A stretch of 55,951 nt of DNA from the NCBI GenBank assembly GCA_002328585.1, contig DCUV01000065.1:3565-59515 (forward strand), in the 5' to 3' direction. Source of the stretch: Spirochaetia bacterium UBA2205 (lineage in GTDB: Bacteria; Spirochaetota; UBA4802; UB4802). The notes beneath the pieces are model-generated. The model was given only the letters and a program-made list of their open reading frames with translations, did no database searches and had not been told where the DNA came from. Shown piece after piece: positions 7,045 to 14,874 of the stretch (position 1 is its first letter; every line of letters begins with the position of its first letter). The position numbers were made by a program, and so were the translations under genes.

Positions 7045-9525
7045 ATGAGCAAAAAAATATTATCATTTTCAGCTCTTATATTCGCAACATTTTTATTTAC
7101 TCTTGTATGCAGCAACGGTCAGCATAACACCTTATCCTTAACAACGGAAGAGGTTCATTATTTAAAAGCACTAAAAAAACCTATTATAGCTGCGCCATGC
7201 CCTGATTATCCCCCTATTGACTTTACTGGTAGTGATGGTCACTTTACTGGATTGACTCATGACTATTTACATGAAATTGCTAAAAAATTAGGAATAACCT
7301 TTACAGTTGCCAATATATCATCATGGGCACATGTATTACAGGCTGCTAAAGAAAAAAAAGTGGACATTGTATTATCCATTCAGGATGTGCCGGAACGACA
7401 TTCATATTTGCATTTTACAAAACCTTATGTAAAAATTCCCAATGTTATTGTTGTACGAAAATCTGAAAATAGAAATTTCACAGTTCAGGATTTAAGGGGA
7501 TTACATGTTGCTGTGGTAAAGGGATATGCGGTGGTAGATGATATTATGAAAAGATATCCTTCTATTACATTTAAATTTGATTTTGTAACAAATGAAACTG
7601 AAGGATTGATGAAATTGGCTTTTGGTGAATATGATGCGATGGTAATCTCTCTTTCAACTGTCTCATATTTAATTGACACTTACAGTATAACAAATTTACG
7701 TGTGGCGGGAACCGTTGGCTATGACTGGAACCTGTGCATTGGTGTTCGTAGTGATAATCCAGTATTATATTCAGTCATTGCTAAAGCGCTCAATTCTTTA
7801 CCAAAAACAAAACGAGATGAGATTTACAGAAAGTGGATTTCACTAGCACCAAGACCTGTTTATTATGAAATTCAATTCTGGTATATCATAGCATCCATAC
7901 TTTTAGGAGTGTCAATTATTATACTGGTTATAATTGGGTGGAATACTTCGCTAAGAAAACAGGTTGCGATAAAAACACGGCAACTTGAAAATGAATTACA
8001 ATTGCATAAAAAAACTCAGGAACAGTTGTTGCTGGAAAAAGAACGTTTGTTTATTACCATACAATCTATTGGTGATATATTTATCATCACTGATAATGAA
8101 GGAAATGTGATACTGGCAAATAAACAGGCAGAAACAGTATTTGGAAAAGCAGTTGTATCAGGAGGGTGCTTATATTCTTCCATTACTTTCATTGAACCAA
8201 ATGCTCAACACACCGTTAACCCTATAGATGCATGTATGCAATCGGGGAACGTAACTACATTTTACCATTGTATATGTAGATATGATGATAGATCAATTGA
8301 TGTTTCTGTAGTTTCTTCACCTATCACCATTGAAGATACTGTCACGGGAGTTGTAACTATAATGCGTGATATAAGCACCATGCTTGCAATGCAGAATGAA
8401 CTTATAAAACTGCAACAATTTGAATCATTGGGAATACTGGCTGCTGGCATAGCTCATGATTTTAATAATATACTCATGGCAATTATGGGTAACACAGAGT
8501 TGCTTGGAGCTGTGTTAAAAAATACAGGCAATGTAAGTGATAGCACTCGTATAACTGATGGGATTAAAAAGTCAGTGAAATCGGCACAGTCTCTTACGGC
8601 ACAGTTGTTGACCTATGCCAAAGGTGGAAAACCAATAAAACAGTCCGGTAATATTGTTCAATTGCTTAACGACACAGTAGACTTTATGGCAAGTGGTACA
8701 GGCATAAAGATTAATTATAGTATCGATAGTTATGATTATGAATTTGATTTTGATGAAAATCAACTATCGCATGTATTCAGAAATTTAACATTAAATGCAG
8801 TACAAGCTATGGGCAACAGGGGGGTGTTGACCATCAAGGTGTTAGAGGAAGGTATGGATAATGCTAATACTATACAACTGCCTGCTGGTAATTATGTAAA
8901 AATACAGTTTATTGACACAGGAAATGGCATCCCTCCGGCACATGTAAATAAAATTTTTGATCCGTATTTTACAACAAAAGAAAAGGGTTCAGGGCTTGGT
9001 TTAACTACATCGCTTTCCATAGTTAAACAGCATGGTGGAACTATGACTGTATCATCTTCGCACGAAGGGACAACATTTAGCGTTTATTTACCAAAAGTAA
9101 AACAAGGACAGGTTTATGATACAGCAATGGCCCATGAAGTTGCATCACCCAATGCTGTGGTATTGGTAATAGATGACCGTCAGGATATAATAGAAGTAAC
9201 AACAGGGATGCTGGATATATTAGGATATAGCTATGATTGGGCTTATAGCGGTAATGAAGCAATAGCTAAACTGGTTGAAGGGAAAAACAAAAAACATCTG
9301 TTTGATTGTGTACTGGTAGATGTAACGATACCAGGGGGTATGAGTGGAGTTGAAGCATTTACCAAAATGAAAACAATACAGCCACTTTTAAAAGGTATCG
9401 TCATGAGCGGTTATGCTGATAATAATGCAATAGCTGAATATGAGCGGTATGGATTTTCATGGTATCTGGTAAAACCATTCACATTAAGTGATTTAAAACT
9501 TGCCCTGCTAAAAGCGCTTTTGTAA
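7045..9525 (+). CDS. Membrane hybrid histidine kinase with periplasmic SBP_bac_3 sensor
   Basis: An 826-residue sensor kinase. Order: N-terminal signal/anchor, a periplasmic solute-binding type 3 domain (about 45-270, with FTGLTHDYLHEIAKKLG and ending near DEIYRKWISL), a transmembrane helix (about 280-300), a coiled linker, a PAS-like domain (about 335-450), the HisKA H-box AAGIAHDFNNIL, an HATPase with NLTLNAVQAM, DTGNGIPP and GSGLGL, and a C-terminal receiver (VVLVIDDR, acceptor in VLVDVTIPGG, VKPF). This is a BvgS-like plan that probably senses a small ligand and ends in its own receiver. ATG 7045 follows TGGAG; GTG 7042 is an alternative. No response regulator or ligand transporter is adjacent, so the output is unknown. 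Stands alone. Confidence 0.9.
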   Translation: MSKKILSFSALIFATFLFTLVCSNGQHNTLSLTTEEVHYLKALKKPIIAAPCPDYPPIDFTGSDGHFTGLTHDYLHEIAKKLGITFTVANISSWAHVLQAAKEKKVDIVLSIQDVPERHSYLHFTKPYVKIPNVIVVRKSENRNFTVQDLRGLHVAVVKGYAVVDDIMKRYPSITFKFDFVTNETEGLMKLAFGEYDAMVISLSTVSYLIDTYSITNLRVAGTVGYDWNLCIGVRSDNPVLYSVIAKALNSLPKTKRDEIYRKWISLAPRPVYYEIQFWYIIASILLGVSIIILVIIGWNTSLRKQVAIKTRQLENELQLHKKTQEQLLLEKERLFITIQSIGDIFIITDNEGNVILANKQAETVFGKAVVSGGCLYSSITFIEPNAQHTVNPIDACMQSGNVTTFYHCICRYDDRSIDVSVVSSPITIEDTVTGVVTIMRDISTMLAMQNELIKLQQFESLGILAAGIAHDFNNILMAIMGNTELLGAVLKNTGNVSDSTRITDGIKKSVKSAQSLTAQLLTYAKGGKPIKQSGNIVQLLNDTVDFMASGTGIKINYSIDSYDYEFDFDENQLSHVFRNLTLNAVQAMGNRGVLTIKVLEEGMDNANTIQLPAGNYVKIQFIDTGNGIPPAHVNKIFDPYFTTKEKGSGLGLTTSLSIVKQHGGTMTVSSSHEGTTFSVYLPKVKQGQVYDTAMAHEVASPNAVVLVIDDRQDIIEVTTGMLDILGYSYDWAYSGNEAIAKLVEGKNKKHLFDCVLVDVTIPGGMSGVEAFTKMKTIQPLLKGIVMSGYADNNAIAEYERYGFSWYLVKPFTLSDLKLALLKALL

Positions 9526-9718
9526 CCATGTTACAATGGCAGCAGTCACTACTATTGAAACTATTAAACTATGGTTATTTGTATCGCAGCCACTGGTAAC
9601 TCTTTTATAATAGACTACCTCTTCACAATATAAAAAACGAGTATGATATAATGATTATCATTTTTATATTATATGATGATTCAATTTACAGTGACTATCG
9701 CACATGAAAAAAAAGATT

Positions 9719-9747
9719 TTGACATATTTATAAAAGTATTGTAATAT
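9719..9747 (+). promoter_or_regulatory. Sigma-70-type promoter for the aminotransferase gene
   Basis: TTGACA (9719-9724), a 17-bp spacer and TAATAT (9742-9747). The predicted transcription start near 9754 leaves a leader of about 11 bases, just enough for the GGGGG site before ATG 9765. A GCGATAG core (minus orientation, 9695-9701) sits immediately upstream of the -35 box. Confidence 0.6.
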
Positions 9748-9764
9748 AAAACATGGGGGTTTTT

Positions 9765-10991
9765 ATGGATAAAGAAAAAATTATGGATTTGTATGCACAG
9801 CATGTCTCTCCCGGCAAAGTGGAGATGTATAAAAAATATGATATTGCGCTGGTGCCCCATAAGAGGCGAGGCGTTTATTTATATGATATCTCCGGGAAAC
9901 GGTTTATTAACTGCCATTGCAATGGTGGTGTTTTTAATTTAGGACACAGAAATAAAATAATAATGGATGCTGTAAAAAAAGCGATGCAGCGTTACGACAT
10001 TGGCAACCATCATTTAATAAGCAAGCCAAAAGCTTTACTGGCTAACAAACTATCTGCTACGTTACCACAAGGATTGAATCAGGTTATTTATGGTGTTTCG
10101 GGTGGTGAGGCAATTGATACTGCAATAAAATTAGCACGAGCTGTGACAGGCCGCCCTACTGTATTATCTGCAATTGGTGGTTATCATGGACACACTGGAT
10201 TTGCTCTTGCAACGGGTGATGAAAAATTTAAAAAGCCATTTGAACCAATGCCTCCGGGATTTCAACAGGTTCCATTCAATGCTATTGATGCATTGGAATC
10301 AGTGATTGATGACAAAACAGCAGCCGTTATATTTGAAACAATTCCAGCAACGCTTGGTATTGTTGTTCCCAATAAGGATTATTTTAAAAAGGTACAGGCG
10401 CTGTGTGAAAGACACGATGCACTATTTATCATTGATGAGGTGCAAACAGGCTTTGGACGTACAGGCGCTATGTGGGGGTTCCAGCATTTTGATGTTACGC
10501 CAGATATTGTTGTTATGGGTAAAGGAATGAGTGGTGGTATTTATCCAATAACTGCTACAGTATATAAAGAGCAGTATGCATATTTCATTAAAGAAAATCC
10601 GTTTATTCATATCTCAACGTTTGGCGGCAGTGAAATAGGTTGTTTTGCTGCAATGGCAGTTTTAGATTTGTGCGATAGTAACCTTTTAGCGCATGTGCAG
10701 ACAATGGAAAACTATTTTAAAGAAAAGCTTGCAGCTTTAGCTTCGCACTATCCTGAAACTCCTTTTACAGTACATGGATTGGGATTGATGTTAGGACTTG
10801 CATTTCATGATGAGATGACCGCACTGTTTATGGTAAAGCTTTTATATGATAATGGTGTATATGTTGTGTATTCAGGAAATGATCCGCGGGTGATACAATT
10901 TTTACCACCTTTGATCATTACAAAAAAAGAAGCTGATATGGTAATGGCTGCCATTGATAAATCACTTGAAGCTTTATCGCAATCTAAGTGA
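9765..10991 (+). CDS. Class III PLP-dependent aminotransferase
   Basis: 408 residues of the acetylornithine/omega-amino acid aminotransferase family (fold type I). Family marks are GVSGGEAIDTAIKLAR for cofactor phosphate contacts, GGYHGHTG, the IIDEVQTGFGRTG segment with the PLP-contacting Asp224, and Lys253 in VMGKGMSGG for the Schiff base. ATG 9765 is preferred over ATG 9753 because GGGGG at 9755-9759 has proper spacing and the promoter places the transcript start at about 9754. The stop is 9 bp before the kinase-like gene at 11001, so the two form an operon. Substrate is not determined; the diverged N-terminus (MDLYAQHVSPGKVEMYKKYD) is not that of the usual ArgD. An aldehyde dehydrogenase 4 kb downstream could act in the same pathway (inference). 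Confidence 0.88.
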   Translation: MDKEKIMDLYAQHVSPGKVEMYKKYDIALVPHKRRGVYLYDISGKRFINCHCNGGVFNLGHRNKIIMDAVKKAMQRYDIGNHHLISKPKALLANKLSATLPQGLNQVIYGVSGGEAIDTAIKLARAVTGRPTVLSAIGGYHGHTGFALATGDEKFKKPFEPMPPGFQQVPFNAIDALESVIDDKTAAVIFETIPATLGIVVPNKDYFKKVQALCERHDALFIIDEVQTGFGRTGAMWGFQHFDVTPDIVVMGKGMSGGIYPITATVYKEQYAYFIKENPFIHISTFGGSEIGCFAAMAVLDLCDSNLLAHVQTMENYFKEKLAALASHYPETPFTVHGLGLMLGLAFHDEMTALFMVKLLYDNGVYVVYSGNDPRVIQFLPPLIITKKEADMVMAAIDKSLEALSQSK

Positions 10992-11000
10992 GGTGTCGTT

Positions 11001-12530
11001 ATGGTTGATGACTATAAGGATATTTCAGAACATTTAGTCTTTTTAAATAAAGTTTACGAACTAAAGCGAAAACGCATACGGTTTATGCAACTGGCAACAG
11101 TGGACAGGCAGTTGCATACCATGGCAGATAACTTTTATTCATTGTGGAATAAAACATCAAAAGGATTTATTCTGAAAGATGCACATATTCATGAAAGTAG
11201 TATTGATACATTAAAAGGATTGTTTGGATTGCATGATGAAATAACTATTATCTCAAAAGGTAATAAGGCTATACTTACCTTTGACAAAATACGATTTTAT
11301 CAATATTTAGTGCGACATGTGGCAAATATAAATGCCTGTAGCTATTTATATAACATTTTTTATGGTGAAGAAAACATTTCTATAAACACATTGGTTAAAG
11401 AACAATTACCATATCTTGAGCGATATATCCCTATATTCAAAAAATTTGATAAAGCAAAGGATATTGCATCATTTGTTTTTTCACAATTTGATATTGAAAA
11501 TTTATGGTCAATTATTGAAATATACGACAAAATCAAAGATAATTTAATAAAAGACACTGCTTTCTATAAGCAATTTGTTAACGATTTTACACGGCTTTAT
11601 CGCGAGGATATTGCACTTAAAATATTGGGTTATGGTGAAATCTCCACAGTAATGCAGACCATACATGGTGGGCAAATTGATAAAACATTTCTAAAAATAC
11701 AATTATATGAACCGGATTGGGTGTGGAAGCGCATGCCTCCTATAAATTCTTTTCAGGATGTTGAGACGCTGAAAAATGCATATCATGAATATAGAGAAAT
11801 TTTAATACAAAAAATCGGCATACAGGTTCCGGAACAGCAATTCCGATATTTCAAAAACAATGGCTGGTATACAGTATATGCAGGGCAGAAAAAAATTAAT
11901 CCGCAAATGGTTGGCAATGTACTTGTTAAACGGTTAGATCAAGTCAATGCACTGGCACTTTTCAACAAAGTATTATCTGAATTGCAAAGATGGTATTTGT
12001 TTAATAAACGTGATAGTTCTATACAGGTTGGTATTGATGGGCAGATATCAAACTGGGTGTTACTATCTGCTGATGGTGCACTTAATTATGTGGGCAGCAA
12101 CGATACATTGTTTTATATCGATACCAGTACACCATTATATCGTATCAATGGTGTTGAGCAACTCAATGCAGAATTATTTTTAAAAAATATTCCGTGGTTT
12201 TTACGATCAATTATACGTGCTTTATTTTTACAGGAAGTGCTTGATCGTTACTATGATCTACGATCAGTAGTAGTTGACTGCATTGCAAATTTATATAAGG
12301 AAAAACGAGAGGATTTAATACCAGCGTGTATAAAAGCAGCAAATTATTTCTTCAGTACAATGGATGAATCAATACAGCCTCTTACACTTCATGAAATTGC
12401 AAAATACTATCAAGGCGATGCTTTTATCTGGCGTCTTTTTCAGTTTGCACGTAAGGTAGACAAGTTTGTAACTGAAAGGATTTTCCAGAAGAAATATATG
12501 TATAGATTACCAAAAAAAATAGAACGGTAA
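11001..12530 (+). CDS. Uncharacterised protein with protein-kinase-like fold motifs (possibly DUF6206)
   Basis: 509 residues, start ATG 11001 after GAGGTG. The N-terminal 200 residues are mostly helical and unrecognised. From residue 207 the order of short motifs suggests a kinase or aminoglycoside-phosphotransferase-like fold: LKILGYGEISTVM (gly-rich loop, 207-219), WVWKRM (Lys243), a helix with EYREIL (Glu263-Glu266), IDGQISNW (Asp346, Asn351, in the place of the catalytic loop), and YIDTSTPL (Asp374, in the place of DFG). From memory this resembles the family labelled DUF6206. It is co-transcribed with the class III aminotransferase 9 bp upstream. A phosphotransfer role is inference; if it is a kinase, the substrate may be made by its partner enzyme. 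Confidence 0.6.
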   Translation: MVDDYKDISEHLVFLNKVYELKRKRIRFMQLATVDRQLHTMADNFYSLWNKTSKGFILKDAHIHESSIDTLKGLFGLHDEITIISKGNKAILTFDKIRFYQYLVRHVANINACSYLYNIFYGEENISINTLVKEQLPYLERYIPIFKKFDKAKDIASFVFSQFDIENLWSIIEIYDKIKDNLIKDTAFYKQFVNDFTRLYREDIALKILGYGEISTVMQTIHGGQIDKTFLKIQLYEPDWVWKRMPPINSFQDVETLKNAYHEYREILIQKIGIQVPEQQFRYFKNNGWYTVYAGQKKINPQMVGNVLVKRLDQVNALALFNKVLSELQRWYLFNKRDSSIQVGIDGQISNWVLLSADGALNYVGSNDTLFYIDTSTPLYRINGVEQLNAELFLKNIPWFLRSIIRALFLQEVLDRYYDLRSVVVDCIANLYKEKREDLIPACIKAANYFFSTMDESIQPLTLHEIAKYYQGDAFIWRLFQFARKVDKFVTERIFQKKYMYRLPKKIER

Positions 12531-12533
12531 AAG

Positions 12534-13031
12534 TTATTCAATACTTTTCCATCCCAGTGTCAGTACCCGTTGTGCATTGCTTACATGGTTGCTTCTTGGT
12601 AGTGAAGGGTAAGCTTGTGCCATCAGTGCAATAAGTATTGCTAATTCCATAAGTCGTACACTATAATCCTTATTGTCGACCTCAATTGTCACCAAGGTGT
12701 TAAATTGTAATCGTAGCGGAATAATAAATGATGTTCCAAGATCCCATTCTAAAGTAACTGTCGATACAGCATTATGAACAACCTTGTTATTGATGTATAC
12801 ATTTCCTCGTGAAAAAATATATTTGTTATCCTGAAGATGTAATTTCTTTACACTTCTGTAAATAAAGTCAATAAGAGTATGGGGCATATTACAGGTAAAA
12901 AGACAATTCCCTTTTATTTTTTTTAACGGTTTAACAACTTTATGCACTTTTCCTTTAATCAGGCGTGGGACAACAATATAACGTTCGGTTTTTTCAACCT
13001 TATTTAATGGGATAATATTTTGCTGTTTCAT
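12534..13031 (-). CDS. Hypothetical protein
   Basis: 165 residues with no family I recognise. The sequence is basic at the N-terminus (KVHKVVKPLKKIKG) and then beta-rich, with SVKKLHLQDNKYIFSRGNVYINNKVV and TSFIIPLRLQFNTLVTIEVDNKDYSV. There is no signal peptide or membrane span; a short hydrophobic segment (MELAILIALMAQAY) lies near residue 130. The stop is 3 bp from the convergent kinase-like gene. No clear ribosome binding site precedes ATG 13031, so the start is uncertain. Its promoter would share the 13032-13172 gap with the divergent paralogue gene. Confidence 0.55.
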   Translation of the reverse strand: MKQQNIIPLNKVEKTERYIVVPRLIKGKVHKVVKPLKKIKGNCLFTCNMPHTLIDFIYRSVKKLHLQDNKYIFSRGNVYINNKVVHNAVSTVTLEWDLGTSFIIPLRLQFNTLVTIEVDNKDYSVRLMELAILIALMAQAYPSLPRSNHVSNAQRVLTLGWKSIE

Positions 13032-13059
13032 AAATGGTAAAAGTAATTGTATAATGTAC

Positions 13060-13088
13060 TTGATTAAATTGGCACATGGTTCTATAAT
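13060..13088 (+). promoter_or_regulatory. Sigma-70-type promoter for the 13173 gene
   Basis: TTGATT (13060-13065), a 17-bp spacer and a perfect TATAAT (13083-13088). The predicted leader is about 75-80 bases and ends with the CTTTGGGAGG site shared with the paralogous gene at 4136. Confidence 0.6.
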
Positions 13089-13172
13089 TAGTCAATCATA
13101 AAAAACTACTTTTGTAAAATAGAGTGGTTTTTATAGCTACATACAGTATTACTATTACTTTGGGAGGGCTTC

Positions 13173-13640
13173 ATGAGCATAGAAACAACAACATGCATTT
13201 CATTTGAGCACTTAGAACTATTACAGAGTCATGCACAGCGCTATGATATGTCACTACGGACGTTTATATCAGGGATGATTAGCTTTGCTGCTCAGTGTGA
13301 AAAGGTAAACGCTCAATCGTTTAAACAGCTTTCATATAGGAAAAAAGGTACTGCATGGAAGCGCTTTCATCTGGTTTTGTTTGATGATGAGTACGAATTT
13401 TTCATGGATGTGAAGAAGGTGTGGAAGATGTCGCTGGCAAAGGTTATTGCATACTGTCTGGATAATATACTGTTTGAATTTTTAGCAATCCTTGATGGAA
13501 TGGGAGATGATGATTATACCGATAACTATCGGCACAGTGGCTACACATTTTGCTTTTATAAAGAACAAGATATTGTTTGCTGTAAATTTTACTGGGGACC
13601 ACACCCGGACATACTGCGAAAAGCCAAACAACAACAATAA
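13173..13640 (+). CDS. Hypothetical protein, paralogue of the 4136 gene
   Basis: 155 residues, start ATG 13173 with CTTTGGGAGGG before it. It aligns end to end with the 4136 protein: ETTTCISFEHLELL, QLSYRKKG, WKRFH, DDEYEFFMDVKKVWKMSLAKVIAYCLDN, TDNYR, GYTF, CCKFYWGPHPDIL. The MSLAKVIAYCLDNIL segment resembles the second helix region of ribbon-helix-helix proteins, and MSLRTFISGMISFA near residue 26 may be a first such unit. The conserved CC and FYWGP near the C-terminus have no match I can name. The codons for DNYR carry the CCGATAACTATCGG dyad at 13519-13532. Function unknown; a DNA-binding role would be a guess. Confidence 0.75.
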   Translation: MSIETTTCISFEHLELLQSHAQRYDMSLRTFISGMISFAAQCEKVNAQSFKQLSYRKKGTAWKRFHLVLFDDEYEFFMDVKKVWKMSLAKVIAYCLDNILFEFLAILDGMGDDDYTDNYRHSGYTFCFYKEQDIVCCKFYWGPHPDILRKAKQQQ

Positions 13641-13684
13641 ATACTATACTGAATTCTGATTCAGTATCTAACGTTAATTATTTT

Positions 13685-13709
13685 GATTCCGGATCAAGCC
13701 CGTAATGAC
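13685..13709. repeat. Palindromic intergenic repeat (AAGCCCG type)
   Basis: A 25-base imperfect palindrome centred on TCAAG, with CCGGATCAAGCCCGTAATGA as its core. It shares 22 of 25 positions with 22825-22849. The sequence type (GGTCAAGCCCGGAATGAC) is widespread as an intergenic repeat in many bacterial genomes. It follows the 13173 gene and may form a small hairpin in the transcript. Confidence 0.65.
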
Positions 13710-13747
13710 GAAAGGAATAATCCTATTTTCAATGAGAATTGTTTGTT

Positions 13748-14284
13748 CTACTTTGAAACAGTATAATGATTTATAATATAATTGTATATTGTTTCTAAAG
13801 CTTTATCATTTGGGCCATCAATCTCAGTGTCGGTAATAACATCTTTTCTGTTTTTCTCAAACCAGTTGTATAACATTCGCATTCCGTCTTTTAATGAAGG
13901 AGCACTATGACATAATTTAACAATTGTTCGCATCTCGTCACGGGTAAAGAAATTACGAGCACCATTTATAACAAAAATAAAATGCCGCAAATCATCAGCT
14001 TCAATAACTTCCAATTTTTCTTTGCTAAAGTTATAACGTTTTGCAGTTATTGTTTTAGCATCAAGTTCTTCAAATTCATCCTGAAGTTTGGATACTTCCA
14101 AATTATGTAATAAAACTTTTGCCTGTTCATATAAAAATACAAGGCTTTCTTCATCTAACTTTTTTAATAGAGCATTTATTGCTTTAATATACTTTCTGGT
14201 ATTGTCATTGTTTGTGTTATTTTTGTGGAGCACTTCTTTTTTTACACTTTTTTTTGTTGCTTGCTTTTTACTTGGTTTTGGCAT
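13748..14284 (-). CDS. Hypothetical protein with lysine-rich N-terminus
   Basis: 179 residues from ATG 14284, chosen because a GAGGGGGGGG run lies directly upstream; the longer reading from 14326 adds an unlikely leader. The N-terminal 25 residues are Lys/Ser/Thr-rich (PKPSKKQATKKSVKKEV), suggesting a disordered, possibly nucleic-acid-binding tail. The rest is helical: INALLKKLDEESLVFLYEQAKVLLHNLE, then FVINGARNFFTRDEMRTIVKLCHSA and MRMLYNWFEKNRKDVI. No signal peptide or membrane span. I do not recognise the family. The eight-G run before the start is a candidate for slippage-based length variation. Confidence 0.6.
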   Translation of the reverse strand: MPKPSKKQATKKSVKKEVLHKNNTNNDNTRKYIKAINALLKKLDEESLVFLYEQAKVLLHNLEVSKLQDEFEELDAKTITAKRYNFSKEKLEVIEADDLRHFIFVINGARNFFTRDEMRTIVKLCHSAPSLKDGMRMLYNWFEKNRKDVITDTEIDGPNDKALETIYNYIINHYTVSK

Positions 14285-14874
14285 ACCCCCCCCTCTTTTT
14301 ACTTTTAGAAACATTTGATAAAGCATTTATTGAAATGTATAGAAAAAATATACATTAAATAGATTCTACTCAATCATGCTTTATATTTAACTATAAAAAT
14401 AGCATATTGGAAATTTAATTTTGTCAATAAAAATTGTAATTACATTAATGGTAATAGGGTAAGTTCAATAATTGAAGTATAGATTAATTGTCATTTCGAA
14501 ACTTCAAATAACTAAAAAATACAAGGAGGCTAATAATAATTAGATTTTTGACATTCCCTTGCATGGAAAAGTATTATAAACATATATCATCGTATTATTG
14601 ACAATGGAAAAACTTAATTTTAAAAATGTGTATAAGCCGATAGTGTACATAAAAACAACAATTGTGTAATGACAATGCTAAAGAAAAAATTAACAAAAAT
14701 GAAGTGACTATTGACAGACAAATAAAATATTTTATTTCTTGACAAATATTGAATTACTGACAATAAGTAGTGTTGATTAAAATAAGATTCATTTGAATAT
14801 TATTAAAAAATAAAGATAGCAATTATTATACCTAAATAGATAAGGGGTAAAATTATTTTTAACTGGAGGAAAAA
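14285..14874. other. Long AT-rich intergenic region upstream of the aldehyde dehydrogenase
   Basis: 590 bp without a gene. It holds four TTGACA hexamers on the plus strand, at 14548, 14598, 14711 and 14740. The first forms a good promoter (14548-14577). An isolated AGGAGG at about 14524-14529 precedes no usable start codon and may be the trace of a lost gene. No RNA gene, inverted repeat of note or coding remnant was recognised. Such a long leader suggests regulation of the dehydrogenase gene, or a lost gene. Confidence 0.45.
14548..14577 (+). promoter_or_regulatory. Sigma-70-type promoter upstream of the aldehyde dehydrogenase
   Basis: TTGACA (14548-14553), an 18-bp spacer and TATTAT (14572-14577). 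It lies about 300 bp before ATG 14875, so it would give a long untranslated leader. The later TTGACA boxes at 14711 and 14740 have weaker -10 partners but lie closer to the gene. Confidence 0.45.
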
